The notes under the pieces were generated by a model. The model was not told where the DNA came from. It saw nothing but the letters and a program-made list of their open reading frames with translations, and searched no databases. Made by a program: the position numbers and the translations under genes. A stretch of DNA of 64,000 nt from CAIUPE01 sp037131735 (GTDB lineage: Bacteria > Pseudomonadota > Alphaproteobacteria > Rhizobiales > Beijerinckiaceae), in assembly GCA_037131735.1 (NCBI GenBank), contig JBAXQM010000001.1, positions 310,001-374,000 on the forward strand. Direction: 5' to 3'. The number at the start of each line of letters is the position of its first letter. Position 1 is the first letter of the stretch. Shown here piece by piece: positions 1-8,233 of this stretch.

Positions 1-1
1 C

Positions 2-682
2 TTTGCGAAAATTGCTGGTGCTGCCGCTTTGGTTTCGCTCGGAACGTTTTTCGCGATGCCGGAGGATTGGATTTTCTTTGGCGTGCTTCATTGCATCGCT
101 TTATCGAGTCTCTTAGCTTTGCCGCTTCTGCGCGCGCCGCTTATTCTCATCGGCATATTCGCGCTTCTTGCTGTGAGTGCCCCGAGCCTTATCAACCATC
201 CCTTTTTCGACCAACCTGCATTGTTCTGGCTTGGATTGAATAAGGTTCTCCCGCGCACAAACGATTATGTACCCTTCTTCCCTTGGGTTGGCGTTGTCCT
301 TTCCGGACTACTCGCAGGGCGACTGATGCTTATCATGCCGAATCTCGCGTCATGGGCGACACGGTCTGTAAACGGCACTGTATCTCGCTCTTTGGCACGC
401 CTTGGGCGCTATGCTCTGCCAATTTATCTCCTACATCAGCCGGTCTTGATGGCTTTGCTTTGGGCGTTTGTGAGCGTTGCGGGACCGTCGCTCACAACAC
501 CCGCGATCGAGCCCGCCTTTTTTGAAAACTGCACACAAAGCTGTGCGGCAAGCGGTCGCAGTCATGAGATGTGCGATAAAGCATGCTCATGCCTTGGCCA
601 CGCCCTCTCGGGCATGAAAGCGCAAGGCGAAGACGCAATTCAAAGCGCTCTTGCGATTTGTCGTAAGGAAGGCCTGTTTTAA
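2..682 (+). CDS. DUF1624 (heparan-alpha-glucosaminide N-acetyltransferase-like) membrane protein, 5' truncated
   Basis: The reading frame is open from base 2, so the gene starts before the window; the in-frame TTG at 29 is internal. The visible part is a polytopic inner-membrane protein with several hydrophobic segments (around FFGVLHCIALSSLLALPLL, LIGIFALLAVSAP and FPWVGVVLSGLLAG) and the YALPIYLLHQPVL motif. These are typical of the DUF1624 family of acyltransferase-3-like proteins. The last 50 or so residues form a cysteine-rich soluble tail (CTQSC, CDKACSC, and a late Cys). The family is thought to transfer acyl groups across the membrane, but the substrate is unknown. A 190-bp gap separates it from the sarcosine oxidase operon. 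Confidence 0.75.
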   Translation, partial: FAKIAGAAALVSLGTFFAMPEDWIFFGVLHCIALSSLLALPLLRAPLILIGIFALLAVSAPSLINHPFFDQPALFWLGLNKVLPRTNDYVPFFPWVGVVLSGLLAGRLMLIMPNLASWATRSVNGTVSRSLARLGRYALPIYLLHQPVLMALLWAFVSVAGPSLTTPAIEPAFFENCTQSCAASGRSHEMCDKACSCLGHALSGMKAQGEDAIQSALAICRKEGLF

Positions 683-735
683 GACCATTTTTATCATTCA
701 TGACGCCAATCGACAGATCGATGACGGGTCGTCAT

Positions 736-775
736 GGACAATGCGCGATAGGGTAGGCTAATCGCTCTATTGTCC
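736..775 (+). promoter_or_regulatory. Hairpin in the leader of the sarcosine oxidase operon
   Basis: Arms GGACAAT (736-742) and ATTGTCC (769-775) pair perfectly, and an inner GCGAT/ATCGC pair continues the stem around an 11-nt loop. It lies about 100 bp before the TTG start of soxB and has no following T run, so it is not a classical terminator. It may be an operator or an mRNA leader structure; the function is not known. Confidence 0.4.
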
Positions 776-872
776 GAATTGATTGGCAGGATCACCGCAT
801 TTTTCGGATAATCCCGCCGTTATCGAAATGTCCGACTCGCATTCCGGGTCTTTTGGTTAGGGAGAGCCACTC

Positions 873-2123
873 TTGCGCTTCTCGTTTCTTAATCTCGCCA
901 AACAGGCGCTAAGCGCCCATCGCCATTGGCCGGAGCAATGGCGTTTTCCGGAGCCCAAACCCTCCTATGATGCCATCATCGTCGGCGCCGGCGGGCATGG
1001 CTTGGGCACCGCCTATTACCTCGCCAAAGAACATGGCATGCTTAACATTGCCGTGCTCGAAAAAGGCTGGCTCGGCGGCGGCAATACGGGCCGCAACACC
1101 ACGATCATTCGTTCGAATTATCTCTGGGAAGAAAGCCAAGGGCTTTATGAGCATTCCGTAAAACTCTGGGAGACGCTCTCCGAAGAACTTAATTACAATG
1201 TGATGTATTCGCCGCGCGGCGTGATGATGCTCGCGCATACGGTGCATGACATTCAAGTCTTCAAACGCCATGTGCATGCGAACCGATTGCAAGGCATCGA
1301 CAATGAATGGCTGACACCTCAAGAGGCGAAGGAGTTCTGTCCGATCCTTAATATCGAAGACAATATGCGGTACCCGATTCTGGGTGCGGCCTTGCAACGC
1401 CGCGGCGGCACGGCGCGTCACGATGCGGTAGCGTGGGGCTATGCGCGCGCGGCGAGCGCGATGGGTGTCGACATTATCCAGAATTGCGAAGTGAAGGGCA
1501 TTCGTCGCGATTCAAGTGGTGCTGTGACGGGCGTAGAAACGACTAAGGGGTTCATCGGCACGAAAAAAATCGGCGTTGTTGCCGCGGGTCATACAAGTGT
1601 GATCATGAGCATGGCCGATGTGCGCATGCCGCTTGAATCCTATCCGCTGCAAGCGCTTGTGTCGGAACCGATCAAGCCGATCATGCCGTGTGTTGTGATG
1701 TCGAACACGATCCACGCTTACATGTCGCAATCCGACAAAGGCGAATTGGTAATCGGCGCGGGCACTGATGCCTATACGTCCTATAGCCAGACCGGCGGCT
1801 TGCACATCACCACACATACGCTTGATGCGATTTGCGAACTCTTCCCCGTCGTGCGCCGTATGCGCATGCTTCGTAACTGGGGCGGTATTGTCGATGTGAC
1901 TCCCGATCGTTCACCGATCTTGGCGAAGACTCCGGTGAAGGGTCTTTATGTGAATTGTGGTTGGGGCACAGGCGGTTTCAAAGCGACACCCGGTTCCGCG
2001 CATGTTTTCGCGCATACTATTGCGAAAGATGAACCGCATCCGATCAATGCCGGTTTCACAATCGAGCGTTTTAAAACAGGCCGCTTGATTGATGAGGCGG
2101 CCGCAGCCGCCGTCGCGCATTAA
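873..2123 (+). CDS. soxB: Sarcosine oxidase beta subunit
   Basis: This is the catalytic flavin subunit of heterotetrameric sarcosine oxidase, which oxidatively demethylates sarcosine to glycine and passes the C1 unit to tetrahydrofolate. At 416 aa it has the normal family length. The N-terminal Rossmann motif (VGAGGHGLG, residues 37-45) binds FAD, and the DAO fold ends with the WGTGGFKATPGSA segment typical of SoxB. The start is a TTG preceded by GGGAGAG, the only convincing ribosome site upstream. It is the first gene of soxB-soxD-soxA-soxG, all in the same direction and nearly contiguous. It acts in the cytoplasm. Confidence 0.95.
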   Translation: MRFSFLNLAKQALSAHRHWPEQWRFPEPKPSYDAIIVGAGGHGLGTAYYLAKEHGMLNIAVLEKGWLGGGNTGRNTTIIRSNYLWEESQGLYEHSVKLWETLSEELNYNVMYSPRGVMMLAHTVHDIQVFKRHVHANRLQGIDNEWLTPQEAKEFCPILNIEDNMRYPILGAALQRRGGTARHDAVAWGYARAASAMGVDIIQNCEVKGIRRDSSGAVTGVETTKGFIGTKKIGVVAAGHTSVIMSMADVRMPLESYPLQALVSEPIKPIMPCVVMSNTIHAYMSQSDKGELVIGAGTDAYTSYSQTGGLHITTHTLDAICELFPVVRRMRMLRNWGGIVDVTPDRSPILAKTPVKGLYVNCGWGTGGFKATPGSAHVFAHTIAKDEPHPINAGFTIERFKTGRLIDEAAAAAVAH

Positions 2124-2136
2124 GGGAGTATGTAAA

Positions 2137-2439
2137 ATGTTATTGATCCCTTGCCCTCATTGCGGCGAACGTCCTGAACTTGAATTTCGCTATGCCGGTG
2201 AAGCGCATGTCGCGCGCCCTGCCGATCCGATGACAACAAGTGATGAAGAATGGGCGGAGTATCTTTATTTCCGCTCCAATCCCAAAGGGCTTCACATTGA
2301 ACGGTGGCGTCACATTTCCGGCTGCGCGCGTTTCTTCAATTGCGTGCGCGATACGGTGAGCGACAAGATTTTGAAAACCTATCCGGCAGGTCAACCGAAA
2401 GTGGATCTCGCACAATTCAAGAAGGAGGCTGCACGATGA
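2137..2439 (+). CDS. soxD: Sarcosine oxidase delta subunit
   Basis: This small 100-aa zinc-binding subunit of heterotetrameric sarcosine oxidase carries Cys6 and Cys9 (PCPHCG), His59 and Cys63 (RWRHISGC), which match the family's metal site. The start is the ATG at 2137, with AAGGGAG overlapping the soxB stop as ribosome site; the longer frame upstream runs inside soxB. Its TGA overlaps the soxA ATG (ATGA), which suggests translational coupling. Confidence 0.94.
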   Translation: MLLIPCPHCGERPELEFRYAGEAHVARPADPMTTSDEEWAEYLYFRSNPKGLHIERWRHISGCARFFNCVRDTVSDKILKTYPAGQPKVDLAQFKKEAAR

Positions 2440-5426
2440 GCCTTCATTTACGCACCACGCGCCCGGGGCGCGTTGACCGCACCAAGCCTTTGACATTCAC
2501 CTTTGACGGCAAAAGTTACAAAGGCTTCGAAGGCGATACTCTCGCCTCCGCTTTGCTCGCCAATGGCGTGCATTTGATGGGCCGTTCGTTCAAATATCAT
2601 CGTCCACGCGGTGTTGTTACCGCGGGTTCGGATGAACCCAATGCGCTTGTGAGCGTTGGCGTCGGCGCGAAGCACACGCCGAATTTGCGGGCACCGCAAG
2701 TCGAACTGTATGACGGCCTTGTCTCGAAGAGCCAGAATGCTTGGCCGTCTTTGTCTTTCGACATCGGCGCGATCAACAGTGTCTTGTCGCCGCTTTTTGT
2801 TGCGGGATTTTACTACAAGACTTTCATGTGGCCGAACATTGCGTGGAAGAAGCTCTATGAGCCGATCATTCGCCGCGCTGCGGGTTTAGGTACCGCACCA
2901 ACGTCAGCCGATCCCGATCATTACGCGTCGCGCTATGCGCATTGTGATGTGCTTGTTATCGGCGCGGGCGCTACAGGCCTTTCAGCAGCATTGGCGGCAG
3001 CCGAAACCGGTGCGCGTGTAATACTCTGTGATGAGCAGGCCGAGCTAGGCGGCTCCCTGCTCTCAGATCTTCATGCAACGATTAATGGCAAGTCTGCGAC
3101 GGACTGGGTTGCTGAAACTGTTCAAACATTGAAAGCCAAATCTGGCACGGTAACATTGCTTCCGCGCACGCAGGCCTTTGGTTACTTCGCACAAAATTTC
3201 GTTGGTCTTGTTGAACGCGTTACTGATCATCTCGCAAGCCCTGACAAAAAATTGCCGCGTGATCGCTTGTGGCAAGTGCGTGCAAAGGAAGTCGTGATCG
3301 CCACCGGTGCGCATGAGCGCCCGCTGGTGTTTCCGGACAATGATCGTCCGGGTATTATGCTTGCCGATGCGGCGCGGATTTTTGCCAATCGCTATGGCGT
3401 GCGTCCGGGTGGCCGCGCTGTTGTTGCCACCGCACATGACAGTGCCTATCAAGCCGCACTTGATTTGAAAGCGGCTGGTGTCACCATTGAGCGTATTGTC
3501 GATCTACGTCATGAGGCCAACGGCCCCTTGCCGACGGCGGCACGCGCAGCGGGCATTCGCGTTGAAACGGGTACTGCAATTACTGGTTCCACTGGAACGC
3601 TCCATGTGAAGAGCGCACGCGTGTCGAAAATTGGCACGGATGGCGAAGAGGATATTCGTTGCGATTTGATTTTGATGTGCGGCGGCTGGACGCCCTCCGT
3701 TCATCTCTTCTCGCAATCGCGCGGCAAACTGGAATTTGATGCTGAGCGCAACATCTTCATTCCGGGTACGTCTGTTCAAGCCGAGCGTTCGGCGGGGGCC
3801 TGCAAGGGATCGGAAACCTTAGCGTCTGCTTTTGCTGACGGGTTTGCAGCGGGTGCAGATGCGGCGACAAAAGCAGGCTTCAAAGCGCAGGCGCATCAGG
3901 TGACTGTTTCGGGTGTGCTTGACGCTCACGGTGGTTTTCTCGGTGCGGTGCCGCATCCGCATGATGCCGGTCGTGTTAAAGCCTTTGTCGATTTCCAGAA
4001 TGACGTCACCGCAAAGGACATCAAGCTCGCGACGCGCGAAGGCATGCGGTCCATTGAACATGTGAAACGTTACACCACGACCGGTATGGCAACCGATCAG
4101 GGCAAGCTCTCCAACATGAATGCGCTGGCGATTGCTTCTGAAGCGCTTGGCAAAACAATTCCGGAAGTGGGTCTTACAACCTTCCGCCAGCCCTACACGC
4201 CAATCAGCTTTGGCGCGATGGCGAACCATTCACGCGGACAGCTTTTCGATCCCGTGCGCAAAACACCGACGCATGCATGGGCGGAAGCGCATGGTGCGAA
4301 GTTTGAAGATGTGGGCTTGTGGAAGCGCGCATGGTATTTTGCCAAAGCAGGCGAAGACATGCACAAAGCCGTGTTGCGCGAATGCAAAACCGTGCGTGAG
4401 ACGGCCGGTCTCTTTGACGCATCAACACTCGGCAAAATCGAAGTGGTCGGCCCCGATGCGGCCGAATTCATGAATCTTCTCTACACCAATCCATGGTCGA
4501 AGCTTGAAGTGGGGCGCTTGCGCTATGGCGTCATGCTCAATGAAGCGGGCTTTGTGATGGATGACGGTGTTGTGGGTCGCATTGCGGATGATAGGTTCCA
4601 TGTAACGACGACAACAGGCGGCGCGCCGCGTGTGATGAACCATATGGAAGATTATCTGCAGACCGAGTTCCCGCATCTCAAAGTCAACATCACCTCGACG
4701 ACCGAACAATGGGCGGTGATTGCGGTGCAAGGCCCGAAAGCGCGTGACATCATCGCGCCACTCGTTGAAGGCATTGATCTTTCCAATGCATCAATGCCGT
4801 ATATGAGTGTCAAGCAAGGTAAGATTTGCGGTGTTCCCACACGCCTCTTCCGCATGAGCTTCACGGGCGAATTGGGTTTCGAAGTGAATGTGCCTGCCGA
4901 TTATGGTCAGGCGGTATGGGAAGCGATTTGGGCCGAAGCACAAAAACATAACGTATGTGCTTACGGCACAGAGACGATGCATGTGTTGCGTGCCGAAAAG
5001 GGCTTCATCATTGTCGGTCAGGAAACCGATGGCACGATGACGCCCGATGATGTCGGTCTCGCTTGGGCGATTGGCAAAACAAAGCCTGATTTTGTCGGCA
5101 AGCGTTCGCTTACACGGCCTGATCTTGTGAAAGCGGATCGCAAACAATTGGTCGGACTTCTTCCGGTTGATCCAAAAGTGTTGCTCGAAGAGGGCGCGCA
5201 GATTGTTGGTCATGCCAATGTACCAACAGGGACGCCGGCGCTTGGCCATGTCACATCGTCTTATGAAAGCGCTGTGTTGGGCCGCACATTTGCATTGGCT
5301 GTGGTCTCTGCCGGTCGCGCGCGCATCGGCGAAACACTCTATGTGCCTATGCCCGGCGGTGACATCGCGGTGAACGTCACTGATCCTGTCTTCTATGACA
5401 AAGAAGGAGCGCGCCTTAATGGTTGA
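2436..5426 (+). CDS. soxA: Sarcosine oxidase alpha subunit
   Basis: This is the large subunit (996 aa, normal length) of heterotetrameric sarcosine oxidase. The N-terminal 100 residues resemble a ferredoxin-like fold (TFTFDGKSYKGFEGDTLASAL). A pyridine-nucleotide/FAD region follows, with GAGATGLSAA near residue 170 and ATGAHERPLVF further on. From about residue 610 there is a GcvT-like folate-binding domain that accepts the methyl-derived C1 unit as 5,10-methylene-tetrahydrofolate. The ATG at 2436 has GAAGGAGG upstream and overlaps the soxD stop. The 3' end overlaps soxG by 8 bp. Confidence 0.96.
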   Translation: MSLHLRTTRPGRVDRTKPLTFTFDGKSYKGFEGDTLASALLANGVHLMGRSFKYHRPRGVVTAGSDEPNALVSVGVGAKHTPNLRAPQVELYDGLVSKSQNAWPSLSFDIGAINSVLSPLFVAGFYYKTFMWPNIAWKKLYEPIIRRAAGLGTAPTSADPDHYASRYAHCDVLVIGAGATGLSAALAAAETGARVILCDEQAELGGSLLSDLHATINGKSATDWVAETVQTLKAKSGTVTLLPRTQAFGYFAQNFVGLVERVTDHLASPDKKLPRDRLWQVRAKEVVIATGAHERPLVFPDNDRPGIMLADAARIFANRYGVRPGGRAVVATAHDSAYQAALDLKAAGVTIERIVDLRHEANGPLPTAARAAGIRVETGTAITGSTGTLHVKSARVSKIGTDGEEDIRCDLILMCGGWTPSVHLFSQSRGKLEFDAERNIFIPGTSVQAERSAGACKGSETLASAFADGFAAGADAATKAGFKAQAHQVTVSGVLDAHGGFLGAVPHPHDAGRVKAFVDFQNDVTAKDIKLATREGMRSIEHVKRYTTTGMATDQGKLSNMNALAIASEALGKTIPEVGLTTFRQPYTPISFGAMANHSRGQLFDPVRKTPTHAWAEAHGAKFEDVGLWKRAWYFAKAGEDMHKAVLRECKTVRETAGLFDASTLGKIEVVGPDAAEFMNLLYTNPWSKLEVGRLRYGVMLNEAGFVMDDGVVGRIADDRFHVTTTTGGAPRVMNHMEDYLQTEFPHLKVNITSTTEQWAVIAVQGPKARDIIAPLVEGIDLSNASMPYMSVKQGKICGVPTRLFRMSFTGELGFEVNVPADYGQAVWEAIWAEAQKHNVCAYGTETMHVLRAEKGFIIVGQETDGTMTPDDVGLAWAIGKTKPDFVGKRSLTRPDLVKADRKQLVGLLPVDPKVLLEEGAQIVGHANVPTGTPALGHVTSSYESAVLGRTFALAVVSAGRARIGETLYVPMPGGDIAVNVTDPVFYDKEGARLNG

Positions 5427-5982
5427 GATGAATGTGACCCGCCGCTCGGCCTTCGAAGGACTTCATGCGATTGGCGTCGAAGGCAAACTTTCGATCACGC
5501 CTTCCGCTTATGCGACGCGCTTTTCCTTCCGCGGTGATGCGCAAGCGGCATCACTCGCATCAAAGGCGTTTGGCGTCACGCTGCCAAGCGCATTGCTGAA
5601 AGCGGAAACCAAGGACACGCGCACCGCAATTTCGTTGGGCCCTGATGAGTGGTTGTTGATTGCGGAAGACGGTGTTGCTGAATCGCTTGCGCATGAGATG
5701 AGGCAAACGCTAGGTGCGCAGTTCCATTCACTTGTCGATATCAGCCACCGCAATGCAGGATTCGATGTCTCAGGTGCAGCGGCCGAGACCGTGCTCGCAA
5801 GCGGTAATCCGCTTGATTTGCATCTCTCGACATTTCCCGTTGGCATGGCCACGCGCACGATTTTCTCGAAAGCGGAAATCGTGTTGTGGCGCAAGAGCAG
5901 CGATACATTCCATATCGAACTCTGGCGCTCTTTCGTACCGTTTGTATGGGGTTTGTTGGAAGAAGCGGCAAGCGAGCTTTAA
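5419..5982 (+). CDS. soxG: Sarcosine oxidase gamma subunit
   Basis: The 187-aa gamma subunit is the fourth gene of the operon. It has a GcvT-like fold, seen in LGPDEWLLIAEDG and VDISHRNAGFDVSG, which match SoxG proteins. The start at 5419 (MVEMNVTRR) overlaps the end of soxA and uses AAGGAG inside soxA as ribosome site; the ATG at 5395 is too far upstream of that signal to be preferred. It probably stabilises the complex with SoxA. A strong hairpin terminator follows about 45 bp after the stop. Confidence 0.92.
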   Translation: MVEMNVTRRSAFEGLHAIGVEGKLSITPSAYATRFSFRGDAQAASLASKAFGVTLPSALLKAETKDTRTAISLGPDEWLLIAEDGVAESLAHEMRQTLGAQFHSLVDISHRNAGFDVSGAAAETVLASGNPLDLHLSTFPVGMATRTIFSKAEIVLWRKSSDTFHIELWRSFVPFVWGLLEEAASEL

Positions 5983-5983
5983 A

Positions 5984-6103
5984 CCGTCATTGCGAGCGCC
6001 AGCGAAGCAATCCAGTTGATGGTAACGAAAAAAGCGCCACGGAAACATGGCGCTTTTATAATTCAGTTTAGCTGGATTGCTTTACGTTCGCTCGCAATGA
6101 TGG
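5984..6103. repeat. 32-bp inverted repeat of the CATTGCGAGCG/GCAATCCAG type
   Basis: The left arm (5984-6015) and right arm (6072-6103) are nearly perfect inverted copies, differing at about six positions. They begin with CATTGCGAGCG and end with GCAATCCAG. The element lies between the convergent soxG and beta-hydroxyacid dehydrogenase genes, and a separate terminator hairpin sits between the arms. Sequences of this type recur as intergenic palindromes in several bacterial genomes, but this is the only copy found in the window. Confidence 0.75.
6030..6057. terminator. Bidirectional rho-independent terminator between convergent genes
   Basis: The stem AAAAGCGCCA (6030-6039) pairs perfectly with TGGCGCTTTT (6048-6057) around an 8-nt loop, with A/T runs on both sides. 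It can therefore end transcription of the sox operon on the plus strand and of the dehydrogenase gene on the minus strand. Confidence 0.85.
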
Positions 6104-6109
6104 ATAGGT

Positions 6110-6979
6110 TTACTTCTTCTCCAACCGCGCGAGCAAGCTCGACGTATCCCACCGTCCGCCGCCCATGGCTTGCACTTCGCCATAGAATTGATCAACCAAA
6201 GCGGTGACCGGAAGATGTGCGCCGTTGCGGCGGCTTTCGGCGATGCAGATGCCCAAATCCTTGCGCATCCAATCAGCAGCGAAACCGAAGTCGTACCGTT
6301 GTTCGATCATCGTCTTGTAACGATTTTCCATTTGCCAGCTTTGGGCCGCCCCTTTTGAAATGGTTTCGATAACGGCCGCGATATCAAGCCCTGCTTTACG
6401 CGCAAAACCCACGCCTTCGGCCAAGCCCTGCACAAGTCCGGCAATACAAATCTGGTTGACCATTTTGGTGAGTTGGCCTGAGCCTGAGGGACCCAATAAT
6501 TTGCACATGCGTGCGAATGACATGATCACCGGTTCAACGCGCGCATAGATATCAGCATCACCACCGCACATCACGGTGAGCACGCCATTCTCTGCGCCGC
6601 CTTGGCCGCCGGAGACTGGTGCATCGATAAAGCCAAGTCCCAACCCATTCGCTTTTGTATAAAGCTCGCGTGCGACTTCGGCCGATGCGGTGGTGTGATC
6701 AACAAAGATTGCGCCCTTGCTCATCGCTTGAAACGCGCCATCAGGGCCGATGGTTACGGCGCGCAAATCGTCATCATTGCCGACACAGGCAAAGACGATG
6801 TCTTGCCCTTCTGCCGCCGCGCGAGGTGTTGCCGCCAAGCGGCCACCATGGGCTTTCACCCAAGTCTCCGCCTTAGCAGTCGTGCGATTATAGACGGTTA
6901 CGTCATGGCCTTTGGCCGCGAGATGTCGTGCCATGGGAAAGCCCATCACGCCCAAGCCCAAAAATGCTACTTTCGCCAT
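6110..6979 (-). CDS. NAD(P)-dependent beta-hydroxyacid dehydrogenase (3-hydroxyisobutyrate / tartronate semialdehyde reductase family)
   Basis: The 289-aa protein has the full family layout: the Rossmann motif GLGVMG at the N terminus, the substrate motif DAPVSGGQGGAENG, and the catalytic-lysine segment LTKMVNQ. The start at 6979 (MAKVAFLG) is chosen because the Rossmann strand begins there and GGAG precedes it; the upstream extension is low-complexity. Candidate substrates are 3-hydroxyisobutyrate, tartronate semialdehyde or another short beta-hydroxyacid. Nearby glycolate and sugar-acid genes make tartronate semialdehyde possible, but the sequence does not decide it. Confidence 0.85.
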   Translation of the reverse strand: MAKVAFLGLGVMGFPMARHLAAKGHDVTVYNRTTAKAETWVKAHGGRLAATPRAAAEGQDIVFACVGNDDDLRAVTIGPDGAFQAMSKGAIFVDHTTASAEVARELYTKANGLGLGFIDAPVSGGQGGAENGVLTVMCGGDADIYARVEPVIMSFARMCKLLGPSGSGQLTKMVNQICIAGLVQGLAEGVGFARKAGLDIAAVIETISKGAAQSWQMENRYKTMIEQRYDFGFAADWMRKDLGICIAESRRNGAHLPVTALVDQFYGEVQAMGGGRWDTSSLLARLEKK

Positions 6980-7132
6980 GTCGAACACTCCGATGATTTT
7001 TCCGTTTACGCGTGGTGCGACGATATGGACCGCGCGCGTCGCGCGGGCAAGTCGCTTGTCATCTAAGCCTGTGATTGACCCCACGGGACGGCGCGCTCAT
7101 AAAGCGGTCTCATAGTGGACGGAGACGAAATC

Positions 7133-8233
7133 GTGGCGAGTGAACAAGACATCCGCAATGTGTTGTCGGTCCTTAAAGGACCAGACGGAAAAACGCCTTT
7201 CCTGCGGTCAGGCCTTTTTGGCGGTGTCTCGATACAGGGCGACAAGGCCTATGTCTCGCTGATCGCCGATCCCGCGCAAATGAAAGCGCTCGAGGCGTTA
7301 CGCGCCGAGGTCGAACGCGCGGTGATTTCCGTCAACGGCATCGACAAAGCGCTTGTGACCTTCACAGCCGAGCGGCCACCGCAACAAGGCGGCGCTGCGC
7401 CCGGACCGCGTGCACAAGCCGCAAATGCGCGCGCGTTCATTCCCGGTGTCAAACACATCGTCGCCGTGGCGTCCGGCAAAGGCGGTGTCGGCAAATCGAC
7501 GGTCTCGTCCAATCTCGCATTGGCGCTTTCGCGCATCGGACTCAAAGTCGGCATTCTTGATGCGGATATCTATGGCCCCTCGCTGCCGAAATTATTCGGC
7601 CTCACGGGCAAGCCGCAGATCGACGACAACAAGATCATGCAACCGCTTGAGGCCTATGGCGTCAAAGTGATGTCGATCGGTTTCATGGTTGAAGAAGAAA
7701 CGCCGATGATCTGGCGTGGGCCGATGGTGATGTCTGCTCTTCAGCAAATGATGCGCGAAGTGAATTGGGGCACGCTTGACGTGTTGATCGTCGATATGCC
7801 GCCCGGCACGGGCGATGCGCAGCTCACTATGGCGCAATCCGTTTCGCTTGCGGGTGCGGTGATTGTTTCAACACCGCAAGATCTGGCGTTAATTGATGCG
7901 CGGCGTGGCATTGCGATGTTCAAACGCGTTGAAGTGCCGATCCTCGGTCTAGTCGAAAATATGAGTTATTTCTTGTGCCCCGAATGCGGCACACGGTCGG
8001 ATATTTTCGGCCATGGTGGCGCGCGGCATGAAGCGGAACGGTTGGATGTTCCGTTCTTGGGCGAAGTGCCGTTGCATATGGATATCCGTGCACTGTCCGA
8101 TGCCGGTACCCCTATTGTTGCAAAAGCACCCGATGGTCCGCATGCGGCGCTGTTCATCAAAATGGCCGAGACACTACGCGCGCGTCTCGAAGGCGGCACG
8201 GTGCGTCAGGGTCCGAAAATTATCATCGAGTGA
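7133..8233 (+). CDS. mrp: Mrp/ApbC/NBP35-family iron-sulfur carrier ATPase
   Basis: The 366-aa protein consists of an N-terminal MIP18/DUF59 domain (about residues 1-80), a short linker, and a P-loop ATPase with the deviant Walker A motif SGKGGVGKST. It also carries DMPPGTGD and the C-terminal CPEC pair that bridges an Fe-S cluster in Mrp dimers. It is a scaffold or carrier that delivers Fe-S clusters to apoproteins. The GTG at 7133 is preferred over the GTG at 7115 because GGAGACG lies just upstream of it. The stop overlaps the next gene's GTG (GTGA at 8230-8233). Confidence 0.93.
   Translation: MASEQDIRNVLSVLKGPDGKTPFLRSGLFGGVSIQGDKAYVSLIADPAQMKALEALRAEVERAVISVNGIDKALVTFTAERPPQQGGAAPGPRAQAANARAFIPGVKHIVAVASGKGGVGKSTVSSNLALALSRIGLKVGILDADIYGPSLPKLFGLTGKPQIDDNKIMQPLEAYGVKVMSIGFMVEEETPMIWRGPMVMSALQQMMREVNWGTLDVLIVDMPPGTGDAQLTMAQSVSLAGAVIVSTPQDLALIDARRGIAMFKRVEVPILGLVENMSYFLCPECGTRSDIFGHGGARHEAERLDVPFLGEVPLHMDIRALSDAGTPIVAKAPDGPHAALFIKMAETLRARLEGGTVRQGPKIIIE

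Noticed and set aside
683..872. Glycine riboswitch before the sarcosine oxidase operon
   Set aside because: The leader is only 190 bp and lacks the paired aptamer cores; the single GGAGAG is just the ribosome site.
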